DNA from: Paramecium octaurelia
Lineage: Eukaryota; Ciliophora; Oligohymenophorea; Peniculida; Parameciidae
Assembly: GCA_905182995.1 (NCBI GenBank)
Contig: CAJJDP010000143.1
Location: 18,372 to 82,371 of the forward strand
Direction: 5' to 3'
Length of the DNA stretch: 64,000 nucleotides
The translations under genes were made by a program, and so were the position numbers. This document shows, in pieces, positions 1-12,500 of the stretch. Position 1 is the stretch's first letter. The number at the start of each line of letters is the position of its first letter. Under the pieces are notes generated by a model. It searched no databases. It saw only the letters and a program-made list of their open reading frames with translations, and was not told the origin of the DNA.

Positions 1-125
1 TTATAAAATACAAAAAACTAAATAAACAATTTCTATAATTTTCACAATTAACCCTTATAATTATTAAGTTTAACATATTTAATTATAATATTCTTGGAGC
101 GAAAGTGGAGTTTACTGAAGATAAC

Positions 126-655
126 AATGAAATTCAGTAAAAAGCCTACAATTTGATAATATTAAAGGAGATCTTAATATATTGATTTTGCAGGATAGAA
201 ATTAAATTGAATTCTTATAAATCTAACTTGATAAGTTCAAAATTAACACTAATAACAGGAATTTGATTAATTTTAAACAGAGTAAGAATTCTATAAATTC
301 TAATACTGTATTCTTTAACAATTACAAGTGAAAGTAATTGATTGCAATTCCTTGGGAAGTAACAATAGCCGAATGTGAAATTAAAAAATAAACATTTTTT
401 TTTTAAATAAAGGAAAGTAGTTCTTCAGGATTATTTCAGGATATTTCTTGGATTTGTGTAGCAGAAGATGCATTAAGAAAGATATTAAATTAAATAAAGG
501 AAAAGTTAAAGGAGAAATTTATAGATGCAGCTAAGCCATATTTGTATTTACCTTAAAATAAATCTTTAAAATGGATTCTCTTAATTTTTTTGATCGGATA
601 AAGCACTCCTACTTCAGCCTTATGTTTATTAATTCTAATTGTTGAAATTTAATGA
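126..655 (+). pseudogene. Remnant of a small hypothetical gene
   Basis: Read with TAA/TAG as Gln, two open stretches overlap here in different frames. The first runs from about 126 to 333 and is rich in Asn, Gln and Lys. The second runs from about 334 to a TGA at 653-655; it is helical and charged in the middle (AEDALRKILNQIKEKLKEKF) and ends in a hydrophobic segment (SLKWILLIFLIGQS). No ATG or clean GT..AG intron joins the two frames, so I treat the stretch as a broken or 5'-truncated gene. The coiled, Gln-rich first part followed by a Trp/Cys-containing helix resembles ciliate coiled-coil secretory proteins only loosely. I do not recognise the family. Confidence 0.3.
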
Positions 656-926
656 GAATCTTTTAAGTGCATAGATTTTAATTTTTACTCCCATTTTCAC
701 ATTTCTCACATTGTAATAAGATTTCTCAACATTATCCTTTTTAAATTATTTTATTTTACTTTATGTTTTGACTAAAGTTATCTTATGCACTTTTCCCTAA
801 AATTTTACTAGTCTAATAACCAAAAAATTTAATTATGCTCTTTTTATTAATTGTTTATAATTTTATAAAAAATTTATAATTATAAATAAAAATTGTTACT
901 GTTAATAATAATTCATTTATTCTTTC
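656..926. other. AT-rich spacer, no gene seen
   Basis: Between the remnant ending at 655 and the WD40 pseudogene stop at 927 there is only AT-rich sequence with short homopolymer runs. Neither strand has an open frame of useful length under the ciliate code. Confidence 0.5.
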
Positions 927-2130
927 TCATAATTGCTAATATTTTCTAATTTAAATTTCCTTAGAATTAGAATCCCAAGTCATCAGTTATTTTCCGTTTT
1001 CGCTCATCTATCCGAATATATATTAATCTCCAAATTGAATGGATTATTATGTGATAAAATCCCCATTTTAGTTTATCCTTAGCAAATTAACAGTTTTTCC
1101 ATTTTTGTTCACTAATAGGCATTTCGATTTAACATATTATTACGCAAAAAAATAGCAACAATCATTAAAATCACTTTTCACAGCAATTTATTTTATCTTT
1201 GAGTAATTTTATTAGTTCTATTCATCTCATAAACATGCATATACTCTTGATTATATAGTTGGAATGTGAATAAATTATCATTGATGAAGCATATTCTAAA
1301 TCCATTCTGCTCAACTGCTATCTTTTATATAGCATTCCATTTTTAATTCTATTATGATTCTTCTATTATTAATATAAATAAGTCTATCCACAAGATATCA
1401 CTCTATTCTATTTCTCATTCAAACTTAATCCTATTACATAATTTTAATGATCTATAATAGTTACTAACATGTCCATTGATTCTGTTTAACCCAAAAATTT
1501 TATTTTGTGATCTCTACTTCCTGAGATGATAAGATCTTCATTATGATTCAAAATTAAACAATTAATGTAATTAGAATGTTCAACCAATTTCTATGAGCAG
1601 ATCCATAAATTTTGTTAATCTATAGACCATATTATAATCTATAAATAACTGCCAGATATAAAAATGAGCTGAATTCTTCATGAAATTAAAGTAGCAACAT
1701 CATATGTATGTTCACTAAGAAGTTGAATTAGTTACAACTATTCTTATTTAAATTCAAAGACTTTGATCTTACTATTACACACAGCTAATACTATTGAATT
1801 ATTATAATTAATAGCAATTACATAACATTATTCACTTTATTGAATTGAATGATTTTATATTAGAATATAAGTGAATAATTATTCGTTATTATCTTTTTTA
1901 TTTGTATTTTATTACTCAATTTAAGTTAACTATCATTGATTTTATTAGAATTTGCTATGAATGGTTAAAATAGATTCCACTTCTTGAATTAATTAATTAG
2001 CAAAGTTTTCTATTGAAGGGAATATTACTTAAAGTAATTTTGGACTATTATTAACACTTTTGTGAGAAACAGGTGGACAAGGAATAAAAAGAAGTTAATC
2101 AAAAAATGCATCTATTCTGTTGAAAGACAT
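927..2130 (-). pseudogene. WD40-repeat protein pseudogene
   Basis: The minus strand carries the parts of a WD40 beta-propeller protein in order but in different frames. Near 2130 there is an ATG followed by a helical N-terminus. Blades follow: a segment ending in SAHFISGSYLQIIIWSID (about 1640-1800), then NHNEDLIISGSRDHKIKF (about 1520), then NEKQNRVISCG (about 1400). The C-terminal part includes INDNLFTFQLYNQEY (about 1290), VKSKCLLVNKNGKTVNLLR (about 1130) and SENGKQLMTWDSNSKEIQIR (about 960). The end is TGA at 929-927. Frame changes occur after the SGSRDHKIKF blade, near 1340 and near 1190, and TGA codons interrupt the N-terminus. GS-RD and W-D motifs at blade ends are typical of WD40 repeats. 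Paramecium has a large family of such proteins; this copy looks dead. Confidence 0.7.
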
Positions 2131-2344
2131 CTAATCATTAATTTTAATATCTTACAACTAATTCTTATTATAGTTCTTAAAGGCATTCTTCAAATTTATT
2201 TTAATATTCACTATTAAGAAATTTAATTTCTATAGAAATAGAAGTAAATTTTAAATTAAAACCCATAATTCTAACACAAATTAACTCGATCAGAAATTAT
2301 CTTCTACCAATTTTATTGAAATAGACCATGATGTTATCTTTTAT

Positions 2345-5250
2345 AGTAAAATAAATAATTTTAATCTTTAATGGTGAAATTTGTCACTTAATTAAAGAAT
2401 TGAGATTAAGATTTACGTAGAAGTATTATTAATCTAAAATGTTGGATAGGACATTTGTTAATATTAGATTGATCAATTCTAAATTGTTAAACATCATAAC
2501 TTTTACAAAATCTTTGTTGGCTGTAACAAGTGAGACATTAATTGGAGCATTGTATAAGTTAATCATAAATTTACTTTGGCAAACCAATTAACCAATATCA
2601 TAATATCCACTTTAACAAATACATTGATTCAGATTTAATGATCTAAAGTGTTGGGTTTAGTTACAAGAAGTACATTAAGTTGAAGTCTTCTAACAAGTCA
2701 AACAAGTTGGGTCGCATAGGTAACAAGTCTCAATCCCAATGTCATAATATCCCTCCAAACAAATACATTAATTAGAGTTTAAATGTCTAAAATATAGGGG
2801 TTCACATGATAAGCATTTTGTTGGTGAAGTTTAACAAGTCCTACAACAATAATCGCAAACTAATGGTATTCTTAATTTTTTACATGAACAAATCTTTGCA
2901 TTAACCTCATAATATCCATCTTTGCATGGACACTCCAATTTATCTGGATCAAAATGTCTAGTTAATTGTTCACACTCTATGCATTCTAACTAGGACTTGC
3001 ACTCCAAACAATTTATATTACAAGCTGAATATTAATAATTTATACCTTCACATTTTAAACTAACAGAATTAAAATATAAACCTGTTGAACAAACACATTA
3101 TTATAGACATTCAGACTCAGTTTGTACAAAGAATTACAAGTTAGTCAATAAGTAGGAGAGAAATAACAGGTTAAACAAGATGAATCGCAAGGTTTACAAT
3201 CTAAAGAGATTGAGTCTTCATAATAACCATCTTTGCATAAACAAATATTTCCTAAAGAAAAAATTTCAAAAATGATCCTCTGAACAAGATGTACAATAGT
3301 TTGCTTGGTTGATGCACGTTTGGCAAGTTTGATTGCAATAGAAACACTATTTATCATTGCCACTCTCATATGTACCATTTATGCATCTGCATTAATTATT
3401 AGCGAATAATCTCAACAATTTACAAGATGTACAATTAATAATTGAATTTTAACAAGTATTGCAAGTAATATCACAATATCGGCATTATCCATTTATTTCA
3501 GTAGTTCCAGTTTTGCAAATGCAAGTTTTAGTTATATCACTTAGAGTTCTCATTTAAGATTAATCACATTCAGTACACATTTTTGATTTGATTGAGCAGT
3601 TTAAATAATTTTGATCACATTTACCACATTTTGCTTGGTTAATTTCAAAATAGCCTGCATTACATATACAACTATTTATGTACAATTAGTTGCAGTGTTT
3701 AAACAAGTCAAACAGGAAATTAAGCATTTCTGGCAATTAGGAGAAACTCCATCATCAAAATATCCAGGCAAACATTGACAGACACCTTAATTAAAGACCC
3801 TAAAAGAAATTGACTTGTCTTTGCAAGTTTGACAAAATTAATTTCCAAATTTATTACAAGTCAAGCAAGAATAATGACATTTTAAGCAGGTCTCAACCCT
3901 TATATCATAATAAGACTCCATACAATTACAAGTAAACATCGATGGATTTAGTACTCTATTGAATGTAGATGAACAGGTATTGTATTTGATAGAAAAGGAG
4001 GAGCAATCAAAACAAGAATAATGGCATTCTATAAAATAATATTTTCTCAAGTACTTTAGCATATAGGATTAAATCCATTATCAAAGTATCCTTTTAACAA
4101 ATACATCGTTGAATGGATAAGATTCTAAAAGAGTTTGTAGCACAAGTTAAAAAATTTGTAAGTATATTTTCACAAGTTTCACATCTATAGTGGCATTCTA
4201 ATATTTAGGTTTATAAGTATACATTAACATTATGGTTATCCAATATAGCAGATGATCGATAAATCATTTTTTGTTATTTAAATTAGAATTAAGAAATTCT
4301 CAAATTTGTTATCTCAAAATAATATGGGGCACAAACACAAGTAGAATTAGACAAAATTCTAGCCTCACTATCCAAACATTTAGTACATTAATTAAATTAA
4401 GATCCATTGCAATCTAAACAAGAATAATGACAACCTATGTTAAATTAATAAGATATAACTTTGACAATCTGCTTTGCCTTATACTTCATACATACTAATG
4501 AAGGCACCAGTTCGTTTGTTTTAACAAATACAAGTATTCCCGAATAGATATCTATCTGGTTTACAAGATGTACAATGTACAACTATCGGCAGAGTTTGCA
4601 CAGTTCAAACACTGTGGACTGCACGCTAAAAATTTATTTGATTTATACCTTAGCAATCAGGCTTTCCAGCATCATAGTATTTATTCATGCATAAACAAGA
4701 CCCTGAATCATTCGATTGTCTCATAATTTCAGTGTAACAGGATGTGCATTAATTAGATTCAGTTCCATTGCATGTAAAGCAAGTGTAATGACAGGCTAGT
4801 TTGAATCACATATATACGAATGCAAATTGGATTATTAGGTTGTTCATACATATTAGTTTGGCAAGAACATGCATTATCTATTCCGAGATCCCTATAAGAT
4901 TAGAGAGGACATGCTGTACAATTCTCTGTTTTAACACTGCAACTTGAACAAACGATATGAACATTCTAGTCTTAACTATATTATTTACTGTAGCACATAG
5001 GGTCAGACTATTTTTCCAAGTACATATCTGGACATAAACATAGATTATACTTCAATACTCTATTGTTACTATTCACACATGTCAGACAATTATTTTCAGC
5101 TGGACCAAAGCACCCTTTTCATACTCAAAATAATTGCTTGAACATTGTAATTAGCCTTCATCATAATACCCATTAAAAAAAATGCATTTCTTCATTATTT
5201 CTTACCGATATGTACTGTTGCATGTTAAACAATTACAGTTAAAAGTATAT
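2345..5250 (-). pseudogene. Cysteine-rich (furin/EGF-like) surface protein pseudogene
   Basis: The minus strand encodes dozens of repeated units with CxxC spacing, Tyr-Tyr-Asp and Cys-x-Cys, for example CNCMESYYDIRVETCLKC and CHYSCLTC around 3,850-3,920, CLCKDGYYEDSISLDCKPC around 3,200, and CNQTQHFRSLNLNQCICQ around 2,600. Such units are the growth-factor-receptor or furin-like Cys-rich modules that ciliates use in large surface or secreted proteins. The units lie in order but the frame changes repeatedly, for instance near 3,270 and near 2,570, and TGA codons interrupt it. No GT..AG introns account for the shifts. The 5' part contains the 650-bp block 4419-5068, repeated exactly at 5795-6444. 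No signal peptide or clear start was found. The 3' end fades out near 2,345. Confidence 0.65.
4419..5068. repeat. 650-bp direct repeat, copy 1
   Basis: Identical as far as I could align by eye to 5795-6444 at an offset of 1,376 bp. Upstream of 4419 the two loci still resemble each other but are clearly diverged. Downstream of 5068 they have different sequence. The block lies inside the Cys-rich pseudogene. A second copy this exact next to a single-N gap suggests an assembly duplicate or a very recent duplication. Confidence 0.85.
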
Positions 5251-5634
5251 TAAATCAAAAATTAAATGATGATATAAATCTTGGATGTATTTTTATATAA
5301 TTTCAAAATTAACTGATGCACTAGGCCTTGGCTATAAATTTAAATTCTCTAAGTTTTTTTCTAATTAATTTTTCTTCCCTTATCCAAAAAATTTATTGGC
5401 AATAAATAAGATCATATCCAAAAATAGTAGATCAATTAAAATGGCAAAGTCATATGAAATTATCTAATGATTAATTAGTAGCTAATACCAAACTTGTTTA
5501 ATTCTAGATCATTAAATAGAAATATATTCCAAATTAAAATGTTGCGAACCTAACAAGAATAGGAATAATTTAATAATAAAAAGAATTATTACTTATTTCA
5601 TATAAAAAAAGTATTTGACTTAAGTCTAAATTAT
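5251..5634. repeat. 384-bp repeat ending exactly at an N (copy of 6533-6916)
   Basis: Matches 6533-6916 at an offset of 1,282 bp and stops at the N at 5635. The repeated sequence is the tail of the large minus-strand surface-protein pseudogene. The end coinciding with the gap argues for a contig overlap that was not merged, or for an alternative form of the same locus. Confidence 0.85.
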
Positions 5635-5635
5635 N
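5635..5635. other. Single-N assembly gap
   Basis: One unresolved base (n). The left flank (5251-5634) repeats further right at 6533-6916, and the right flank from 5795 repeats sequence to its left at 4419. True distance and order across the N are therefore uncertain. Confidence 0.9.
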
Positions 5636-6444
5636 TGCATTCTAATATTTATAACTGCAATCATACATTAACAGATTGGTTTGCCAATATCAAAATAATG
5701 AGGTGAACAAGGACAAGTAGAATTTGATAACACTCTCATTTCAGTAGCCAAGCATTTTGTACATTGGTTAAATTTAGATCCATTGCATTCTAAGCAAGAA
5801 TAATGACAACCTATGTTAAATTAATAAGATATAACTTTGACAATCTGCTTTGCCTTATACTTCATACATACTAATGAAGGCACCAGTTCGTTTGTTTTAA
5901 CAAATACAAGTATTCCCGAATAGATATCTATCTGGTTTACAAGATGTACAATGTACAACTATCGGCAGAGTTTGCACAGTTCAAACACTGTGGACTGCAC
6001 GCTAAAAATTTATTTGATTTATACCTTAGCAATCAGGCTTTCCAGCATCATAGTATTTATTCATGCATAAACAAGACCCTGAATCATTCGATTGTCTCAT
6101 AATTTCAGTGTAACAGGATGTGCATTAATTAGATTCAGTTCCATTGCATGTAAAGCAAGTGTAATGACAGGCTAGTTTGAATCACATATATACGAATGCA
6201 AATTGGATTATTAGGTTGTTCATACATATTAGTTTGGCAAGAACATGCATTATCTATTCCGAGATCCCTATAAGATTAGAGAGGACATGCTGTACAATTC
6301 TCTGTTTTAACACTGCAACTTGAACAAACGATATGAACATTCTAGTCTTAACTATATTATTTACTGTAGCACATAGGGTCAGACTATTTTTCCAAGTACA
6401 TATCTGGACATAAACATAGATTATACTTCAATACTCTATTGTTA
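5636..6444 (-). pseudogene. Second, partial copy of the Cys-rich pseudogene
   Basis: From 5795 to 6444 it duplicates 4419-5068 exactly. From 5636 to 5794 it is a diverged relative of 4195-4418: it keeps the Cys-rich unit but lacks a stretch of about 65 bp present there. The switch from diverged to identical sequence is abrupt. This is a fragment, not an independent gene. Confidence 0.6.
5795..6444. repeat. 650-bp direct repeat, copy 2
   Basis: Partner of 4419-5068. It is followed by 88 bp of private AT-rich sequence (6445-6532) and then by the repeat shared with 5251-5634. In copy 1 the private spacer is instead 182 bp and still Cys-rich coding. The two arrangements look like alternative versions of one junction. 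Confidence 0.85.
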
Positions 6445-6532
6445 TAGCACTATTATTTAATAAAAAGTGAATTTAATTTTTATTAATACTATTACTAAAT
6501 GACTTCAATTAAATATTTACAAATTTTAATAA

Positions 6533-8068
6533 TAAATCAAAAATTAAATGATGATATAAATCTTGGATGTATTTTTATATAATTTCAAAATTAACTGATG
6601 CACTAGGCCTTGGCTATAAATTTAAATTCTCTAAGTTTTTTTCTAATTAATTTTTCTTCCCTTATCCAAAAAATTTATTGGCAATAAATAAGATCATATC
6701 CAAAAATAGTAGATCAATTAAAATGGCAAAGTCATATGAAATTATCTAATGATTAATTAGTAGCTAATACCAAACTTGTTTAATTCTAGATCATTAAATA
6801 GAAATATATTCCAAATTAAAATGTTGCGAACCTAACAAGAATAGGAATAATTTAATAATAAAAAGAATTATTACTTATTTCATATAAAAAAAGTATTTGA
6901 CTTAAGTCTAAATTATAAAAATTAATTACTTTGAAAATGTATTCAAAAATTCTACTAAAAATGATTGATGATAATAGGATCCACATAGAAATATCATAAT
7001 TAAATCCAAGAAGACTTAAAACTTCTCCAATTATAATAGCTTGATTCCATCTCAATACAATCAAAACAGAACGTTGAAATGAGCTAAAGTAACAAATTTT
7101 TTTATATATAATTGAAGTTAAAAAATGATATTTCTATGATAAATGTATTTAGTACCCAAAAGTTATTAAAACTAAATTTGTCCTTATCTGCCCTTCGTTA
7201 TATATTTTAATTTTATTTTGACTCAATCGAAGCAGTTAGTTTTTCGTTCTCAATAGGAACAATTTTATTTCCTACAATTGCTACTTTACTACTCTTTGCT
7301 AATTTCAGAACTTAACCAAACTTATTATTATCTATAGACTTTTCATACTGAGACTTCCTTGCCTTCATGAAGAATATTCCTAATATGATTAATTAAGCAA
7401 AGTAAATAATATATAGCAGATTGGGGATATTCAATTAAACTAAGGAAAACTTGAAAAAAGGTAGTCATAATCATTACAAATGGTTGTTGGAGCAAGTGTT
7501 GTACAATTACAAAAATAGGATGTATTGGATTCATGAATTGTGCAATTTTCATTTGACCATTCATAAGTCTCAGAATTTCTCATTAAACAAACCAGATTTT
7601 TAGTGTCATTAAGTACTTTAAATTTGTATGAAATATAAGACTATAATTAAATATTGTATTTTCTATTTTATTGACGTATTTAGTAATCGTAAAGTGGATA
7701 TAATTGTAAGGGGTATGGATAGTAACCATCAAAAGCGAAGTAATTACGAATATATATAGCTTAAACAACGTCATAGTATTCTGAATCATTGGAATTATCT
7801 TCAGTGGATTCAACTAATATTCTTGCTTTTGTGATATTGGATATATTATTAATTCTTTACATTTTTAAAAAGGCTGTATCAAATGAATAATCAATAGATT
7901 CATTTTATTCAATACCAAATAGAGATAATTCTATGATGGCTGACAAAAAGCTTTTTAAACGAGTTTGCAATTAATAGACAGCAGAGTCTTCAGTAAATAA
8001 AGTTTTAGCCCACATAAATACTGTGCTCTTTAAGGCTGTGTGTAAATCATTCTAATTTTCCAATGATC
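6533..8068. repeat. Repeat block: duplicate tail of the giant surface-protein pseudogene
   Basis: Positions 6569-8068 (1,500 bp) are identical to 8070-9569, and 6533-6916 also repeats at 5251-5634. On the minus strand it encodes the GPS-like motif, the membrane segment and the tail of the giant pseudogene, including the same lesions as the other copy. Lesions shared to the base mean it is a copy of the same sequence and not a second gene. Confidence 0.9.
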
Positions 8069-8069
8069 N
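8069..8069. other. Single-N assembly gap between two identical 1,500-bp blocks
   Basis: The N separates 6569-8068 from 8070-9569. The repeat length is exactly 1,500 bp on each side and both blocks abut the N, which points to an artefact of scaffolding. Confidence 0.9.
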
Positions 8070-9569
8070 GTATTTTTATATAATTTCAAAATTAACTGAT
8101 GCACTAGGCCTTGGCTATAAATTTAAATTCTCTAAGTTTTTTTCTAATTAATTTTTCTTCCCTTATCCAAAAAATTTATTGGCAATAAATAAGATCATAT
8201 CCAAAAATAGTAGATCAATTAAAATGGCAAAGTCATATGAAATTATCTAATGATTAATTAGTAGCTAATACCAAACTTGTTTAATTCTAGATCATTAAAT
8301 AGAAATATATTCCAAATTAAAATGTTGCGAACCTAACAAGAATAGGAATAATTTAATAATAAAAAGAATTATTACTTATTTCATATAAAAAAAGTATTTG
8401 ACTTAAGTCTAAATTATAAAAATTAATTACTTTGAAAATGTATTCAAAAATTCTACTAAAAATGATTGATGATAATAGGATCCACATAGAAATATCATAA
8501 TTAAATCCAAGAAGACTTAAAACTTCTCCAATTATAATAGCTTGATTCCATCTCAATACAATCAAAACAGAACGTTGAAATGAGCTAAAGTAACAAATTT
8601 TTTTATATATAATTGAAGTTAAAAAATGATATTTCTATGATAAATGTATTTAGTACCCAAAAGTTATTAAAACTAAATTTGTCCTTATCTGCCCTTCGTT
8701 ATATATTTTAATTTTATTTTGACTCAATCGAAGCAGTTAGTTTTTCGTTCTCAATAGGAACAATTTTATTTCCTACAATTGCTACTTTACTACTCTTTGC
8801 TAATTTCAGAACTTAACCAAACTTATTATTATCTATAGACTTTTCATACTGAGACTTCCTTGCCTTCATGAAGAATATTCCTAATATGATTAATTAAGCA
8901 AAGTAAATAATATATAGCAGATTGGGGATATTCAATTAAACTAAGGAAAACTTGAAAAAAGGTAGTCATAATCATTACAAATGGTTGTTGGAGCAAGTGT
9001 TGTACAATTACAAAAATAGGATGTATTGGATTCATGAATTGTGCAATTTTCATTTGACCATTCATAAGTCTCAGAATTTCTCATTAAACAAACCAGATTT
9101 TTAGTGTCATTAAGTACTTTAAATTTGTATGAAATATAAGACTATAATTAAATATTGTATTTTCTATTTTATTGACGTATTTAGTAATCGTAAAGTGGAT
9201 ATAATTGTAAGGGGTATGGATAGTAACCATCAAAAGCGAAGTAATTACGAATATATATAGCTTAAACAACGTCATAGTATTCTGAATCATTGGAATTATC
9301 TTCAGTGGATTCAACTAATATTCTTGCTTTTGTGATATTGGATATATTATTAATTCTTTACATTTTTAAAAAGGCTGTATCAAATGAATAATCAATAGAT
9401 TCATTTTATTCAATACCAAATAGAGATAATTCTATGATGGCTGACAAAAAGCTTTTTAAACGAGTTTGCAATTAATAGACAGCAGAGTCTTCAGTAAATA
9501 AAGTTTTAGCCCACATAAATACTGTGCTCTTTAAGGCTGTGTGTAAATCATTCTAATTTTCCAATGATC
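8070..9569. repeat. 1,500-bp direct repeat, copy contiguous with the giant pseudogene
   Basis: Identical to 6569-8068. This copy runs without a break into the upstream coding part of the pseudogene at 9570, so it is the one to use for annotation. Confidence 0.9.
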
Positions 9570-12500
9570 TTATGTCAATTTGAGAGTAATTCAGATAAGC
9601 AGTAGACTGATATTAAAGATTAATTGAATATTGGTTAATTTTTTCTAATCTTGAATTAAGATTTTAAATGTATTATTCTAATATTGTTTAGCAATCTGAA
9701 TTTGAAATTGTATTATTTAAATCTTTTAGAGTGGATAAATACAATAAAGATTAGCTAAATAATCTAAACTCATCATCATTTTTTATTGGAGTTTTAATTA
9801 ATTATTGCAAAGCTTTTAAAATAAGGTTGCCAAAATTATTGTATTCTTCTCTGGTTCCACTGCAATCATCAAAATAATATTATGAAGGACATTTTACACT
9901 TTTTGTAGATGCATGTACCAACACCTGAGCATTATTTCAAGCAGACTTATTATTATTCTATTTCCATTCGTTTAGTCATAGTGTGAATACTTTGCAAATT
10001 TGAAAAATTAGTTTAATTATTGAATGATTCGTACAATTTATTTGACTGATAATTTTTTCTATTGACTTGAATATCTTATACTAAATAAGACTTTGATCCC
10101 TTTGCTGATTCAATTTAACACAGAACAGATATTGCATCATTAATAATTCCATTTGGAAGTTAAAGGAACCTTCAAATTCTTAAGAATTAATTACCACAGG
10201 CATACCATAATTAATGGATTATAGATTTATATCATTTTAGAGAATAAGTTTCTCGAAATAGTAATAAATGCTAAAAGTATTTCCAGGTGATAAGTTTTGG
10301 ATTGAATAGTTAAAGTAATCTAAAGATTCACCTACAAGAGGATCTATGTTGAATTAAACATTTGAAGGAGGACGATTTAGCTGAAATACTATAGATTCAT
10401 TGCCTGGAACTAGATATATGTACACAGGACTGTTATAATTTGTTGTTAATCTTGCGAGTCTAAACTTTAAAGTTGAGCCAATAGTTTTGATAGAAGCCAA
10501 GATTTTGAATTCTTAAATAATGAAAGCATATTTTTAATTATTTCTAATTAAAATAGTTATTTCATCATTAAGATTGACAGCATTTTGAGGAATTTCTTAA
10601 TTTAATACAAATTCTTCCTCGATTTCAAAATCTGTGACAACTATCAATTGCTCTTTTACTGTCCATCTATTATCTTTCGATGCCTTAACAAAGAAGACAA
10701 AAGTAGTATTTTAACTATCTGCAAAAATGTCAGCAATTCTTCTGGATGGAAATTCCATAATCTTATTTTCTTCTGTCTTACAAGGTTATAAATTGAATAA
10801 ATTATTACAACACCATTAATATTCAATATTTAAAGTACTTAAAACTTCATCTTATACATTCCTATCGAAAGCTCTTGCATTAATTTAATTGTCTAATCCA
10901 ATAAATCTATTCTTTTGAAGGAATTAAATGTCAATTTTTTTTGTTTTTAGATAAATCTTTTCTTAAATGATTGAGCTTCCTGTTGATGCCATAAAAAGTA
11001 ACTGGGTTTCTTTAGGTAAAAGAGATTCATTTAATGGGACTTCATAAATGTGATTAATTGGTTGCTGTATGGAAAGGTAAGTTGTATTATTGGAATCAGA
11101 AATTTGAATGGCCAAATTAAATTATGTAACTTTACAATCGAAAACATAAACCCTTGCTATCAAAGGATTATATTATAGAAAAACATAAGGAACTAAGTCA
11201 GGCAGCGTAGTGAATGTGAATGTTGTGAAATTTACCCTGTTTAAGAAATTCATATATTTGGCTGTTATTTTATATGTAGCATTAGAGGCTAGGGTACCTA
11301 TTGGAATATTGAATTCACTTTTTTAATCTGCTAAGAATGCATCCATTTACAAATAATAATCTTCGTTATCCATTTCATGAAGAGACCAAAATAACACCTC
11401 TTGGATCTTCTTTGCAGTCCCTTCCAACAATATTTGTTTAATCTCAATAGTCTTACAAGTATTGTAAAATGTATTGAATAAAGATGCTACTTGGCAAGTA
11501 ATACACCAATCATCATTGAGTCTCCTATTACATGAACAGTTTGGAATTTAGAGATTATTTTTGCATACTAGACACTCAGATTAAGAAGTACATTCCTCAC
11601 ATGGGCATTTTTAACAATTGTCATAGAAAGGATCATCATAGAATCCTTTGGGACATGAACAATCAAGTTAATCTCTATTATTTCCTCTGCATTATAAACA
11701 TTCTGTGCCATTCTAACAAGAGAGACATCTATGTAAGCATCGCTCACAAGAATTTGATGTTTAATAATAGCCAACTTTGCATTTTCCAAAACAATGTCCA
11801 TCTTCGGTTAAAACGAAATTAGTTGCACAGGCTATACAATTTTTATTTCCATAAGCTGTGCATTAATCGCATTCAAATGAACAGGGATAACAATTGTTTT
11901 TAGTCAGATATTATTATTTGCTACAAGATGAAACACATTTTTAACTTTCGGTGTCATTAAAGTAATCACTTGGACATTCATACAAGCATGAATTTTTAAA
12001 GATGTATGTTTTATCTGGACATGATTAAGAGCATTCACTAGTTAATGGATTTGATAATAATTTGCCGGGACATTAATCTAAACATTATTTTTATTATAAG
12101 GAATATCCAATTTTACAACTATTACATACATCAAAAGATGTGCATGTTATACATTAAGAAGGACATTTTTCACATTTGAATTCTGCCAAACTAAATATCT
12201 ATCTGGGCACTTTTGAAGACAAGTATTTGCATGTTAATATGTGTTTACAGGACAAATTTCATAGCACACATTTTTATACAAAAGCAAGGAACACGAATCA
12301 ACGCATTTCTTTTATTTCAAGTCTTTGATTCTCGTACATTAAGTATCGCATTAATTATTCTCTAGGTAAAAATTGTCTGAGCATTCTGTGCATATATTAA
12401 AATCAGTGCAAGCCTTACACTCCAATTTACATACTTTGCATATAGTATTACCATAATATCCGTAGGGATATTGTTTTAAACATTTATTCTAATTGATGAT

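Noticed and set aside
6440-6532. TATAGCAC at the start of the 88-bp spacer, close to the Paramecium IES end consensus TAYAGYNR
   Set aside because: The last base does not fit and no matching inverted end lies at the other border, so a retained internal eliminated sequence is not supported.
6852-9314. Repeated small minus-strand frames of 70-76 codons
   Set aside because: They are fragments of the decayed tail of the giant pseudogene seen in standard code, and they appear twice only because of the 1,500-bp duplication.
9937-9978. TGA as a possible sense codon in the giant gene
   Set aside because: Long intact genes such as the 1,963-codon antigen and the 2,223-codon IQ protein never use TGA internally and end with it, so these TGAs are best read as nonsense or, for one, intronic.
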